Made by a program: the position numbers and the translations under genes
Part shown: positions 33,191-45,712 of the stretch, piece after piece
Layout: each line of letters starts with the position of its first letter
How positions within the stretch are numbered: the stretch's first letter is position 1
The notes under the pieces: model-generated
The model's input: only the letters and a program-made list of their open reading frames with translations
What the model was told of the DNA's origin: nothing
Databases searched by the model: none
NCBI GenBank assembly: GCA_956465555.1
Contig: OY101120.1
Coordinates: 62,001 to 126,000, forward strand
Direction: 5' to 3'
Length of the DNA stretch: 64,000 nucleotides
DNA from: Nitzschia sp. pyKryTriq1
Lineage: Eukaryota > Bacillariophyta > Bacillariophyceae > Bacillariales > Bacillariaceae

Positions 33191-34934
33191 TTCGATACGG
33201 CTGCTCTCGTTCCTCATTATCGGTACACAATGTTCCAAATCCCTTGTTGGCACTGCAATTGGAACGAGAGTGAAGTACTTTTTCGTCAAATCCATCAATG
33301 GAAAGTCCTGTAGCATCAGCGATGCGTTTTAACAAGCCACTGGTATGAATCCGATCCGGTTTCAAGTCTTCGTTTTTGAGCACGATCAGGTTTTCCTTGC
33401 CGACCAACGCTTCGAGAACTCGAAGCGTCTCGATAGACACAGTCTTGAGTTCGTCATAGATTTCAGCGGCCAACAATTTGTCTCCACTCAAGATGGCTTC
33501 ATGAAAGGCTTCAGGAGATCGATAGTGAACTTCTGAAACGATCCAATTGTTGTCTTCGTCGTACTCTTCCCAAGCCGGATCGGTCCAGAAATTGTAGGCG
33601 GCCCAGGCCCAGTCGACGGGATCTCGTAACAAGACAAAAAATTTGGTGGTGGTGGTAGTACTAGTAGGTGGTGGTGGATTGTACACGATCCGTGTCTTTA
33701 AATCATCCAATCCGATGCAGCCATTGACTTGAAGCTTTCCAGGTACCTTGTGTTCAAAGTAGAACTGATGCCATTGTTGCATGGCATATAGATACGTATC
33801 TTTAGGACCTTCGCCGTCGTAATGATGATAGGCACAATGTTCCTTCCAATCTCCTTGTTCTTGTTCTTGTTGTTCTCCTTCCCCATCATCATCATGAGAA
33901 GTAGTAGTAGTAGTACTATATTCCTTGGGGTGGACGACATCTCGATGAGTCGCAAAGAGATTGTACAATTGGGAGGTTCCCGTTTTGAGATTTCCAACCA
34001 CATTGATATCGGGAAAACTTCCCTGTGCAATCCATTCCGGTTTGGGTGCCAACAGTTCCTTGTAGTAGTCCACCACCATGATAGTATTAGTAGTACCGTC
34101 ACCGTCACCGTCACTGTCACCGTCAACACCACCGACACCGTCACCAATACCGATAATATCTATAAAAGCATTTGGATTCTCTCGATGACCTTCTTCGAGA
34201 TCGTCTTGCATGTTCTGTTGCTCTTTTTGAAAGATGAATTCTCGTGTGTATGGATTGTGGTTGTTGTTGTGGTTGTGATGGTTTTCGCCTTCTCGTCGGG
34301 TCCGACGACGTTCGTGTACAAGTTGTTCTTGATAAATCTCTTCTTCGAGAGCAAGTTTGGATTTCAACTCCACCAATCGTCCTTGACATTCCAAAGACTG
34401 ACACCAATTATCATCATCCAACAACAACGACAACGATGGTGACAACAGTGTTGGTGGTGGAAGTGGTAGAGCAGATGTTCTGCTGCTGCTGGTGGTGGTG
34501 GTGGTGGAGTCTTCCTTTGTTCTGCGGCGCGACGACGACGACGATGATGATGATGCCATGAGTCGATGAGGAGGCAGCTGCGGCTGAGGAAAAGAAGGAT
34601 GATGATGCAAGGCTTGAGAGTCCAGCGCCGAGGAATCAATATTATTATGATTGATATTTATATTGTTATTTCTATGATTGAGACCGCGGTGCTGCTTATT
34701 TCGATAGGTCAGAAAGCAGGACCCTACCAAGATCACAGCGGCCAACAACACGGCCTCCCAAGGAGGCATACTCCTCCGTCTTCGCTTACTATTGGTGCTG
34801 CTACTGTAGCTACTACTATACGCCTTTCTTCTTCGTATAAGCGGGGCTGTATTGCTAGTAGCTGTTGTTGTTGTTTTGGCCGTGGCCGTGGCGGAGAAGA
34901 AGTAGGAAGAGGAAGGCCTGACGATCTGCACCAT
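33191..34934 (-). pseudogene. Second sulfotransferase, truncated by a Copia insertion
   Basis: From the ATG at 34934 this closely follows the intact gene at 21655: the same MVQIV start, KRRRR then the identical anchor WEAVLLAAVILVGSCFLTY, the phosphosulfate loop VVGNLKTGTSQLYNLF and the motif FVLLRDPVDWAWAAYNFW. The match ends at CTDNEEREQPYR, where an LTR begins. The open frame runs on into the LTR and stops at 33075, adding about 37 foreign residues. The C-terminal 140 residues of the intact protein, including the TRKFIYLQWHMECKIW helix, are missing and not found beyond the element. About 100 bp of upstream DNA also matches the intact copy, so the duplication included the promoter. Both PAPS motifs survive, so a shortened protein might be made, but activity is doubtful. 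Confidence 0.85.
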
Positions 34935-35685
34935 GATGCTATACTAGAAGCAGTGTATATGGTAATGCAATGCAATGCAAAGGCGATGCTATCTACAGTA
35001 CTATCACACGACCATATATTTACGGTCCCAGAAAACAAAGCAGAGAGGGAGTAGAGTAGAGTATAGTATAGTATAGTATCGTAGAGAGGCCAAGACGATA
35101 ACTGATTTTATGTGGTCTCATATTATCGTCATTGTCCATCGTCCATGAAAAAGAATCTTTTTTCAGCCAGCTCGGCCGGAAAGATTCGGATTGAGATTCT
35201 TCGGCGCCATCGCGTCCATGGGTCCCGTATGTACTATTCATAGCCCATACTAGTAGAATAGATAAATCTATTCCCGGGCCCCGCGCGCCTCAGTCAGTCG
35301 TGGCGCGGTGCAACTGATGCTGCTGTCATAGTAGCGCGTATGCGTAGCGTCTAGTAGAGACATACTCTAGCTAGAGGTAGTCTAACTAGGTACAGACATC
35401 GGTAGACAAGCAACATGTGCCTGAATGAGGAACGAAGAAGCTGCTATGCTAGGTGGAATGAAGTATGGAGAAAGTGGCCAACATGGCATGGAAAAATTGT
35501 CGATGTAAAGTAGTAGTGCTGCATGCAGGTAATCTCAAGTACTACTACTGATTGCTCTACTTTCCATAATACAGTAGTAGCGGTGGACGAGAGTGGAACA
35601 AGAACATTACTAAACGGATTTTTGTTCTTTTCTTTATCACCATTTCATTATTATTCTTTGGAGGATACAGCATAGTCGTCGCTTC
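34935..35685. other. Intergenic region between sulfotransferase copy 2 and Hsp70
   Basis: The first 110 bp match the upstream region of the other sulfotransferase (21545-21654) in inverted orientation. The remainder has no gene; it has AGTAT repeats at about 35053-35080 and TAGTAG strings. The last bases hold the Hsp70 3' end. Confidence 0.5.
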
Positions 35686-38515
35686 CTACTTCTTTTCGTC
35701 CTTCTTTTCTTCCTCGTCGGACTTTTCTTTAAAGTCGGCATCGACGGTATTGTCATCCTTCTTCTTTTCTCCTCCGCTTCCGTAAATGGCTTGACCGATC
35801 TTCATACTGGCTTGGCTCAAAGCTTCCTTCTTGGCATTGATGGAGTCCAAGTCGTCACTGTCCTTGGCTTCCTTGGCCTCGGCAATCGCCTTTTCGACCT
35901 CCTTCTTGGTCTCGGCATCCAGTTTGTCACCATTATCGGTCAAGGACTTTTCAGTAGAGTAAACCAAGGCATCAATTTCGTTCTTGGATTCAATCGTTTG
36001 ACGACGTTTCGAGTCCGCTTCCGCATTGGCTTCCGCATCTCGGACCATCTTTTCAATATCGTCTTCGGAAAGTCCGCCCGAACTCTTAATGACAATATTC
36101 TGCTCCTTGCCAGTTCCCTTGTCCTTGGCAGACACATTCAAGATACCATCGGCATCGATATCGAAACTGACCTCGATTTGAGGAACTCCTCGGGGTGCAG
36201 GAGGAATACCGACCAAATCAAATTCTCCCAACATTTTGTTGTCCGCGGCCATTTCACGTTCACCTTGCATGACCTTGATTTGGACTTGCGGTTGATTATC
36301 TGCGGCAGTCGAGAAGGTTTGTTGTTTCTTGGTAGGGATGGTAGTATTTCGCGGGATCAACTTGGTCATGACTCCACCCAAGGTTTCAATACCCAACGAT
36401 AGTGGCGTGACATCCAACAAGAGAATATCCTTCACGTCTCCTTTCAGAACTCCTCCTTGAATGGCAGCCCCCATGGCCACGACTTCATCGGGATTGACTC
36501 CACGAGAGGGTGTCTTGCCAAAGAATTCTTCGACTGTGGTTTGGACCTTGGGCATGCGCGTCATTCCTCCGACGAGAATGACTTCATGAATATCCGATTT
36601 GCTAATATCCGCATCCTTGATACAGTTCTGTAAGTGTTGTGTGTATGTATGTATGAATGTGTGTGTCAGCGAGTGAGGAGTTTTATGTAGTGTGGGAGAG
36701 ATAGAGGAGAATGAACAGAATTGGTATGGAATGTGGTGAGTAGGGTCATTCAGTATAGAATAGTACAAGGCAATACAAGGCAATACAAGGCAATACAATA
36801 CAATACGACGTCAAAAAGAAGAAGAACAAGAAAAAGAAGAAGAGGCAAGAATCATAAAGAGGATGAATGCGCGTACTACGTACCTTGCAAGGATCAATGG
36901 TTCGGTCGACCAGCTTTTGGACCATATTTTCGAATTGCGCTCGCGAGACCTTGAGATTCATGTGCTTGGGTCCCGAGGCATCTGCCGTAATAAAGGGCAA
37001 GGAGATATCGGTCTGGGCCAGACCATCCAATTCTCGCTTGGCCTTTTCCGCCGCTTCTCGCAACCGTTGCATGGCCAAATTGTCACCGGCCAGATCAATG
37101 CCCGAATCCTTTTTGAATTCACGGAGCAAGTGTCCCAAGAGTTCTTCATCGAAATCTTCTCCACCCAACATGGTATCTCCGTTGGTCGCCTTGACTTCAA
37201 ACACACCTCCTTGGATTTCCAAAACCGACACATCAAAGGTCCCACCTCCCAAATCAAAGACGACAATCGTCTTTCCATCGGCCTTGTCCATACCGTACGC
37301 CAACGAGGCGGCGGTCGGTTCATTGATAATTCTCAAGACATCGAGTCCGGCAATTTTGCCGGCATCTTTGGTGGCTTGACGTTGCGAGTCATTAAAGTAG
37401 GCGGGGACCGTGACGACGGCTTTGGTGACGGTCCGTCCCAAAAAGCCTTCGGCCGTTTCCTTCATTTTTCCCAGGACCATGCTTCCGATTTGCGAAGGAC
37501 TGTATTTGGTGCCACGGGCTTCGACCCATGCATCATCGTTGTGATCGCTCTTGACAATTTTATACGGAACATGTCCTTGAATATTCTGCACTTCCTTATC
37601 TTGATAACGTCTTCCGATCAAGCGCTTGATGGCATAGAGGGTATTCTCGGGATTTGTGACGGCTTGGCGTTTGGCGGACATTCCTACCAAACGTTCTCCG
37701 TCTGCCGTAAAGGCAACGACCGAAGGAGTCGTACGAGCACCTTCCGAGTTTTCAATCACACGGGGATTTCGGCCTTCCTGGAGTGTGGCAAGTAGTAGTA
37801 GGAGTGGTAGTGGTGGTGGTGGTAGTAGTTTGTTTATGGTTTGGAATCGAAACAAAGGGTCATCATCACCATCATCATCATCATCATCATCACCATGAGC
37901 ATCATCATCATCAGCATCATATTAAAGTTGGTGGAATACCGACCAAAGGAGGATCGATCGTAAATCCCAATCAAATCAAATCAAATCCAATCGAATCATC
38001 AAATCCAAAGTTGGTCGTAACATTCGGCGGTCGTGCGTCGTCGTCGTCGTAAAAGGTAGAAAGAACAAGATTACAAGGTAATCGTAGCAGAACAGCGGTG
38101 GGCAGACCAAGCAAGTAAAGAAGAAGAAGAAGAAGACGAAGAGACAGGTACCAAATATCATCCCACAAGAGAAAAAGAAAGGAAACAAAAAAAAGAGAAC
38201 AAAAAGCGAAACGTGGGTCAGGATGGATGATGAGAATATCGGCTTCGCCACCAAGTTACGTAAGTTCCGGTACGAATTTCTACGCACGCACGCACGCACC
38301 ATGATGGCAACACACGAGTTGGTCGTTCCCAAGTCAATACCGATCACATCTCCAGCGTCGCCTGATTTCCATCGACGAGAGATGGTGGAGGAAGAAGCAT
38401 CGAAAAAGGAAGCAGCAGTAGCAGCAGTAGCAGCAGCTGGAAGATTGCTGCCGCGAGAAGCTGCTACAGTAGCAGTAGCCGATCGCCTTAGTAGTAGAGA
38501 AGAAGAAGCCAACAT
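35686..38515 (-). CDS. Mitochondrial Hsp70 chaperone (DnaK type), three exons
   Basis: Exons 38515-38300, 37777-36884 and 36627-35686 join in phase 0 at both introns (donors GTGCGT and GTACGT, acceptors CTCCAG and TTACAG), giving 683 residues, the usual length. Residues 1-50 are Ser/Ala/Arg-rich without acids, a mitochondrial presequence ending SRRWKSG. The ATPase domain shows [50 protein letters not shown] and [17 protein letters not shown]; the substrate domain shows [11 protein letters not shown] and [17 protein letters not shown]. Sequence is of the bacterial DnaK type rather than cytosolic or ER Hsp70, and it lacks EEVD or KDEL. It should drive matrix protein import and folding with a GrpE-type factor. 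Its promoter carries an HSE-like site at 38892-38906, and HSF genes flank it on both sides. Confidence 0.96.
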
Positions 38516-39321
38516 CTTGATATTGTTATGCGGGGGGGGGGGTGGAGTTTTGTGAGAATGAGAAAGAAAGAGAGGGGAATGGAAAGATTTTTTCACTGTT
38601 TTTCGGACGGAGAACGGGAAAGAAGAAATTATTTTGTGCGGTCGCTACGTAGCTGGGCGGCGGCCGGCGGGGGGCGCCACGAATGGCAGCCTCATGATTG
38701 ATTGGATGGCACAGACGTCATCTTCGCTCCGTCCATCTGTCTCATTCGATGACGACGACGCAGGCAGGCGGCTGCGCGCGCACCGCGCAACCACGGACAA
38801 CCAACCAATGAAAAAAAGGTCCCCTACTTAGCTGCTTGGACCGCCATGGACGGCTTCACAGACGATTGAGCCCCGAACGCTATCGGACACAAGAAGTTTT
38901 TCGAATGACTTAGACTGACTGACTGACTCGATCGGAAGTTTGAAGCGAGATCTTTGGTGCGTCATGCGTGCGTGCGTGCGTGCGTGCGTGCGTTTCCACA
39001 CCACAAGCAGCGAACGCGAGATGAACTTTGGCGCCAAAACAGACACCAGAAGATAGATGGTGTCAACATGATCATCATCGATCATGATTCGATCTCATCA
39101 TCCTCATCATCATATCACGAAGATCTTCATTAGCTGATGTCAGCTGCCTTTCCATCTTTTCTCATCAATCATCTATCTTACTGGTTCCTTTCTGCCTCCT
39201 CGCTGGTACTACTCTAGAGCCAGCCAGCCAGCCAGCCAGCCAACCAGCTAGCTACTTTCTGCTCCTTCTTGTTGTTCGTCCTCCCTCCTATTTATTCTAC
39301 GACCGCCATAGTATTATTATT
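38516..39321. other. Shared bidirectional promoter region of Hsp70 and the plastid gene
   Basis: The two genes diverge across 806 bp. The region contains a G run at about 38532-38541, a GTGC/CGTG repeat (about 38964-38993), an ACTG repeat (about 38921-38937) and a CAGC repeat (about 39221-39240). No gene is seen. Confidence 0.6.
38892..38906. promoter_or_regulatory. HSE-like site
   Basis: The sequence AGAAGTTTTTCGAAT reads as three alternating HSF pentamers (nGAAn, nTTCn, nGAAn) with a single mismatch in the middle unit (TTT for TTC). It lies about 377 bp upstream of the Hsp70 ATG and 415 bp upstream of the divergent plastid gene. One such match could occur by chance. Confidence 0.35.
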
Positions 39322-39737
39322 ATGGCTCATTATCATCGGCATCATCATCCACCGCCAGCCCAGAAACGCCAACCGGTGTATTCTGGGCGAAATGGCGGCT
39401 TTCTATCTGCGAGGAATTATTCGTTATTGATTTTGCTGCTTCTATGCATCAACAACAACAACCGTGTTCACGGTTTCTTCTTTACTTCTACAACTACTAC
39501 TTCTACAACTATTACTTCTATTACTACTTCGAGAGGACAAATAACAAAAAGAACTGCCAAAAGTGCTGCTGCTGCTGCTGCTACAACTCTTCTGCTGCAA
39601 GCAAGACGAAGACCGCTTCTTTCGACGCCCCCAACGCCTAGTACTACGCAGACTCAATTGTACATGGCATATATTCCCCAAAAGGAGGAGGATAATGATA
39701 ACAGCAAGAATAATGCTCAGCCTACCACCACCACCAC

Positions 39738-39782
<45 letters not shown>

Positions 39783-41152
39783 CAAGACTGCTGGAAAGAA
39801 ACCCCTCTTGACTCCCAAGGTGGGCGATATCGTCCGATACCATGACTTGGATGGGGGCAACCGTAAAGGCCAAGAATTGGTTGGAAAGATTACATTCTTG
39901 ACCAAAGTGGCCGCAGCTACAGCAGCAGCAGCAGGAGCAGCAGCAGGAGCAGCAGCAGCAGCAACCTCTGGTACTTCCAACAACAAGAACAACAACAACA
40001 AAAATAATAATAGTAATACCTACGTGGCCGAATTGACGCAACTCGAAGATTTGGGAGAAGGATATTTTGCCGAATATTCCAGTACCAAGCGCATGTCCAA
40101 AAAGTCCGATCGAGATATTTTGCAAGTCAGTCCGTTGCGTGCTAGTTTTGTCCGATCCGAACAGGCCTACAAGGTTCCCTTTGATGCTGCCACGCAAAAG
40201 GTCAAGGTCCGTCAAGAACAATACGATATTCCTTTGGATGGATCATGGGAAGGACCACAACAACCAGCGGCAACAGTGAATATGGATGTCGTCGAGGCCG
40301 ATGGAATCTTGTATTCCCAACTCAAATTCAAATTATTGAAGAATGCTGCCTTGGCAGGATTGTTGGGAACCGTCATTGCCAATATTGTGCAGGGCACGGA
40401 AGACGCTGCCATTTATTTTGCGGGCGCCGTGGCCAGTGTCTTGTATCTCTTCTTTTTGAGCATCAAAATTGACACGCTAGGGTCTTTGCCGAATCAAAAA
40501 TTGGGCACCAATGTGAGTAATTTACGATTTCTCATGCCCGTCTTGGTCGTGGTAGGCGTCGCCTTGTACAATCAAAGTCGGGGCGAGGCCAATCCCTTGG
40601 CCGCTTCGACCAATCCGTTTGGACGGATCACGACGGAGCAATTTGCGGCAGCGATCCTGGGATTCTTGACGTATCGAGTACCCTTGTTTTTGGGACAAGT
40701 ACAAGAAGCCTTTCAACAAGAACAAGGTGGTGATGGCAGCACCAGTACTGCTGGTGTGGTTTTGCCAGGAAGTGCGGGAGTAGCCATCCAGCTGGCTCAA
40801 GCAGCAGCATCTGCAGGATCCGCAGTAGCATCCAATGCTGTGGATGAATCCTCCTCCTCGTCCTTGATCACCGTCTTGCTCATTTCGGGACCCCAATATA
40901 CGGGACGCGATGCTTTGGTGGAGCAGTTGTTGCGCGAAGACGACCGATTGGTGCCGCCCATTCTAGTAGACAAAATGAAGGATGGCGTCACATTTGAACG
41001 GTTGGCCAATCGGAATGAATTCCTGCAATTGGATTCTGAAACCGAACCACGTTATGGATGGACCAAGGATGGTATCTTGAAAGCAGCAGCAATGGCGGCT
41101 AGTAGTAGTCGTACCAATAGTGATGGAAATAATGACAATGCTGCTCCTGCTG

Positions 41153-41184
<32 letters not shown>

Positions 41185-41562
41185 GCACAGCAGCAGACGA
41201 ACAACCACAACAAAGTGGTCGTGGTCAATGCGGATGTCGCCCTCGCAAAGAAACTACAGTACTCGTTGAGTGGAGCTCGGTTAATTGGCGTGTGGGTCGG
41301 TCTCGATTCCGTCCAAGAATTTGAACGTCGGATTGGAGAACAAATCGATCAAGGCTTGATTGAGATGGTGGATCCAGCAGCTTCTGCTGGTGGCGAGGAG
41401 GACGAGACGCGAGAGAGTGTCATTCGGGCATGCATCAAAGAGATTGTCCAAGAGATTGATTTTGGATTGTCTTCGGGAATCTTTGAGTTTACAATTTTGA
41501 ATCAAGATCCGGCAAAGAGTCTCAAAGAACTGAAAGAAGCTGCCAGTTATTGTTTCAAGTAG
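39322..41562 (+). CDS. Plastid-targeted membrane protein with guanylate-kinase-like C-terminal domain
   Basis: Single exon, 746 codons. The N-terminus is a bipartite plastid signal: hydrophobic SLLILLLLCINNNN, then VHG followed by FFF, so Phe sits at the expected cleavage site as in diatom ASAFAP-type presequences, and then a Ser/Thr/Arg-rich transit stretch. After low-complexity inserts, about 170-290 holds a beta-rich segment (VGDIVRYHDLDG, YVAELTQLEDLGEGYFAEY). About 340-425 has three likely membrane segments, including DAAIYFAGAVASVLYLFFL, which recalls the UncI/CGL160-type ATP-synthase assembly fold (tentative). About 510-746 resembles guanylate kinase: LLISGPQYTGRDAL in the P-loop position lacks the usual GK[ST], then VVVVNADVALAKKLQ and VGLDSVQEFERRI. 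Catalysis is therefore doubtful. Likely a thylakoid or envelope protein; the exact role is unknown. Confidence 0.8.
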
Positions 41563-44188
41563 TACTAGTAATAGTAGTAGTAGTACCGATACAGATCGGA
41601 GTCCTGCTACCTACTCTAGCTAGTTGTAATTTAACCAACGCTTCAATGCGCTGTGCCGAAGTCTCTACTCTACTAGTACTCTCTAGAGCTGTAGAGCATA
41701 TTATCGTAAAGAAGAGCATAGCGTGCCGCTACCACTCCGGGTTCTTTACCCGGGGGCTGTACTTGCCTCCTGTTCAGAGAAGGGAGATACCGAGAGGAGA
41801 ATGTAGTACTGTAGTAATTTAGCCAACGCTTCAATGTGCTGTGCCGAAGTCTCTACTCTAATACTATATCGTAAAGCAGCGAAAAAGTGCACTGTCTAAT
41901 TTAGTTGCTACCTTGACGGTTGAGAGCAGAGCTAGAGCATATTATCGTAACGAAGAACATATCGTGCAGCTACCACTCCGGGTTCCTTTTCGCATTTTGC
42001 GAAGATACGTAGTACGAGAACCATAGGGAAGCTAGTAGTAGTACTCTACCTGGGGGGTACACGCTCCAACGGTACACCACGCTGTACTTGCCTGTTCAGA
42101 GAAAGAAAGGGAGATAGTACTAGTAGGTAGCAGTGCAAGAGGAGCTGAAAACTACGAACAGATGATCATCATATACACGAAGCTAGTCGCTACTAGTACA
42201 CCGGTACGAGTAGAGAGCAAGAAGGAAATACTACAATCTCTTTGCAATACAATATCTTTCTCAATATCTGGATTGTGGATGGGGTTCTACTCTATCTCGG
42301 CGTCTCGACGACTACTACTACGATATACTACTAGTAGTAAGCTAAAGCAGCGTAAAAGTGCACTGTCTAAATTAACAATTACTGTACCTTGACAGTCGTG
42401 AGGCGAGTGGTCTCGCTCACGCCGGAACGATAGTTGTAGACGTAGACAGCCCACTCTACTCTACTAGTACTAGAGTAGTAGTAGTACTACACAAAAAAGT
42501 AGAACTACTACTACTCTAGTACTAGAGGTAGAATAGAGGCGAGGCGAGTCAAGCTCTACCTGTACTATAGTACAAAGCACGAGTACGTACTACTTCGTAG
42601 TTCCACTCTAGTAGAGCCATGATACTAGTAGAGTTAATCCGATTTCGAGTACACGAAGAATCTTGCATCTTGAAGGACGTACTAGTTCTAAACGACGGGC
42701 CCAATGTGCCGACGCCTTGGGCCTGCCTCTCGATCGGCCGATGACGAGAGGAGCGAGGGACGACGGAGGAGAAGGAGTCGTCGTCGAAGCATGCATAATG
42801 GATTTGCACGACATTTTCCAAGTATGATAGCATGATCAGATGGTTTGCGGATCTGGTCCTGGATAGACTAGTTGCGACTACAACATGATGGTGAATGGAA
42901 CGGGCATAAATGCAAGGGTCTTGGTTGAGCTGAAGGCGTACCTTCTTACTGTACGAACTTCAACGACTACCTACCGGTACTCCCCATACAAGCAGTATTC
43001 CGTATTGACAGCTCCCACAAGAGGAGAAGCAGGGCTCTCTAGTCGTACCAATGAAGTACGAACGGTACTGTGCCGGTAGCAGGTTGAGGAACAACGCACA
43101 CAAACGTGCGTCACATCATGTGCAACCAACCACAATTCAACATCATGTGCAGTATGAGCGTTGGGCTCTTGGCGGATCTGGTCCTGGATATGCGGTGATG
43201 TTTATTATTTTTGCTTGTTGTAGCGTAGCGCTTTCAAAGCGGAGAACAATAATTTGGCATCAATGTAAGACGTTGAAGTTTCTGGCTGTCTATGAATGAG
43301 GTTACTGTAGCGTAGCGCTTTCCGAAGCAGCGGAGAACAATATTACGCATCAATGTAAGACGTTGAAGTTTCTATGTCGCGCCGGCTGTCTATGAATGAG
43401 GCTACCGGTCGCTAGAGGTACGTGTCCGGGTCAAATCCGAACTCTTGTCTGTGACGTTCTTAGTAGCGGATTCATTATGGTTCGTGGCATGGTGACCTCA
43501 GCCGACCTAATGCGAACTTTCCTGCTGTGACGTATTTGTGTCCTCGATGAGTCGATAGAGACAAAGTTCGTGATGTCACAATTACCGTGCGTGTCACGAG
43601 CTTCGCAACAAAAGCAGGTCGCAGGTATTTTTCTTAGTTAGTGATTCTACGAATCTGTGACGTCAAAATATTATCCGGTGTCTTCTTTGTGGGAAAGTGC
43701 TGCGTCATAAAAAGCTCTTTCTGCCAGTTCCTCCGAAGTCTTCAGAAACCAACTTCTAAAGTTCGAACTAACATAGTGGAAATGTCCTGCGCATGGAAAG
43801 AACGTGTAGAGCAGTGCTGGATGGAGAATTCACTCGTTTTGAGGATTCTGACGCATAGCTCATTCGCAAGAAGCAGCCACGCACAGGCACGTCCAGCCTT
43901 CGGTAAATTCGCAAACAAACTTCAAGCGTCTCATTGTCGATGTTAAATAACCTGGACTTTCTTCTCCCGCGCTTTGGTTCTACCGGCCCCTTTGATCGGA
44001 GATTTGGATTCGTGGGAATTCGAGGTCGCTTTCACTTCGAATACCACTTCAAGTTGGAAAGGCAGAGTGGGTCCCTCTTTTTGCCCGGAGAAACAAAGCA
44101 TCCCAAGATCCGGGCATCACAAACTCTTCAGTTCTCATAAAATCAAATTTGAAAGACCATTAAAATTCTCATCATCATCAGCATCATC
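41563..44188. other. Repeat-rich intergenic desert
   Basis: No gene supported over 2.6 kb. Several short duplications fill it: AACGCTTCAATG(C/T)GCTGTGCCGAAGTCTC at about 41636-41666 and 41829-41858; AGAGCATATTATCGTAA and CTACCACTCCGGGTTC at about 41692-41744 and 41935-41987; the dispersed AAAGCAGCG motif at about 41873 and 42347; and a tandem pair at about 43219-43405. TACTAGTAGTAG strings connect them. Confidence 0.6.
43219..43405 (+). repeat. Tandem duplication, two copies of about 90 bp
   Basis: TAGCGTAGCGCTTTC...GCGGAGAACAATA...GCATCAATGTAAGACGTTGAAGTTTCT...GGCTGTCTATGAATGAGG occurs twice, at about 43221-43301 and 43309-43403. The second copy carries a few extra bases. Confidence 0.85.
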
Positions 44189-45712
44189 ATGCCATCCAAA
44201 AAGAAGTCCACCACCAACTTCTTCCCCGCCAAACTCCACAGCTTGCTCGACAATGCCGAAAAGAGAGGGTATGATCACATCATCTCGTGGCAAGACGGCG
44301 GTACTTCGTTCAAAGTACACGATCCCGAAGTCTTTGTGAAGACCACGATGCCAAAGTACTTCAAGCAGACCAAGCTCAAGAGTTTCCAAAGACAACGTAA
44401 GTAGTTGGCGCCAACTAGTACTAATGCGGCTGGACGACTTGTGGTGGTGATCACTCGCATCCGCTCTACTAGCATGGTGGCACTCATCCCATCATATTCT
44501 GCCTATATTCTCTTTTCATCAGTGAACATTTACGGTTGGAAGCGTATTGGAACCGGCAGAAACCGAGGTGGATATTACCATGCTTCGTTTATGCGAGGCA
44601 TTCCCGAATTGTGCTTATTGCTGAAGCGCACGCCTCTTTCCGACAACAACAAGGAAGAAGAAGAGACAGGAGCAGAGGATGCCAGTGCTACTTACGTTGA
44701 CGCCACACCGATTCCACTTTCGGAAGTCATCACGGGATCATCACCGTTCAACAGCAACAACAACAACAACAAGCACACCAACTTCTCTTCAACCTTTGGA
44801 GGAGGAGTCAACTCTCTATTTGGTGGCATGAACAACTACAACTTCAACACGTCGATGTTCCCAACCAAGTTTAACTGCCCTCCACTTCAAAAGGACATGT
44901 TCACCTCGTCTGTTGGTGTTGGTCCTTCACCATTCACCAGCCACTACTACTACAACCAAATGGATGATCGTAACAACAACAACAACAACATCGAGCCTGA
45001 TCCTTTTGGTGTCCGAGGTCTTGACACCTTTGGTCACAGCAACAGCACCAACTGCTGCACGCCAAATCAAATCAACAACAGCACGAGGACCCCCGCTCCT
45101 CAAGTGTTCGTTGGATGCAAGGGACGTCTGACTGAGGATATGCATCTATTTGCCAATATCTTTAGTGGTCAAGAGTTTGAGATGGACGATCTGGACACTA
45201 CTTTTGGGGAGGACGACAACATGTTTTCTTCACAAGAACGATCAGCAGCAGCAGGAACAGGAAGAGCGCCAGCAGTGTCTCCGTCTTCTTCTTATGACTC
45301 CTCCGCCTCATCGAACAACAACGATGAAGGTGCCTGCGAGAATGTCTTCCCGCTGAAATTGCACTATCTTTTACAGCAAGCGGAAAAGGAACGATTCGAA
45401 GACATTATCTCTTGGGTCAATGATGGTGCCGCTTTCAAAGTGCACGATCCCAAGGCTTTCCTCGAAAAGGTCATGCCCAACTACTTTGACCAGTCCAAGT
45501 ACGAAAGCTTCCGACGTCAACTCAACCTCTATGGCTTTCAACGGGTAGCACGTGGATCCGATCGTGGAATTTACTATCATCAGTTCTTTCTGAAAAGTGC
45601 GCCCACCTTGTGCCACAGCATTACGAGACCGTCTAGTAGTAGTACCACTACCACCACCGACAACAACAACAAGGTCGGGACGGGCGCCGCCGCCGCCGTG
45701 ATCAAATGTTGA
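44189..45712 (+). CDS. Double-HSF-domain transcription factor 1
   Basis: Exon 1 is 44189-44396 and exon 2 is 44523-45712 (intron GTAAGT...TCATCAG, phase 1), encoding 465 residues. HSF domain 1 spans about 11-105: FFPAKLHSLLDNAE, HIISWQDGGTSFKVHDPEVF, MPKYFKQTKLKSFQRQ, intron, LNIYGWKRI, GGYYHASFMRGIPELC. HSF domain 2 spans about 343-437: VFPLKLHYLLQQAE, DIISWVNDGAAFKVHDPKAF, MPNYFDQSKYESFRRQLNLYGF, GIYYHQFFLKSAPTLC. An Asn/Ser-rich linker of about 235 residues joins them. The intron is at the classical HSF position, but only in domain 1. No coiled-coil trimerisation region is evident. The likely role is HSE binding in the nucleus, with two domains in one chain perhaps standing in for oligomerisation (inference). 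A tail of about 30 residues follows domain 2. Confidence 0.93.

Noticed and set aside
36863-37795. 310-codon plus-strand frame opposite Hsp70
   Set aside because: Antisense of a highly conserved coding exon, a well-known artefact of Hsp70 genes; no independent support.
42549-42833. 94-codon minus-strand frame in the desert between 41.6 and 44.2 kb
   Set aside because: No domain, short, and surrounded by repeat-derived frames.
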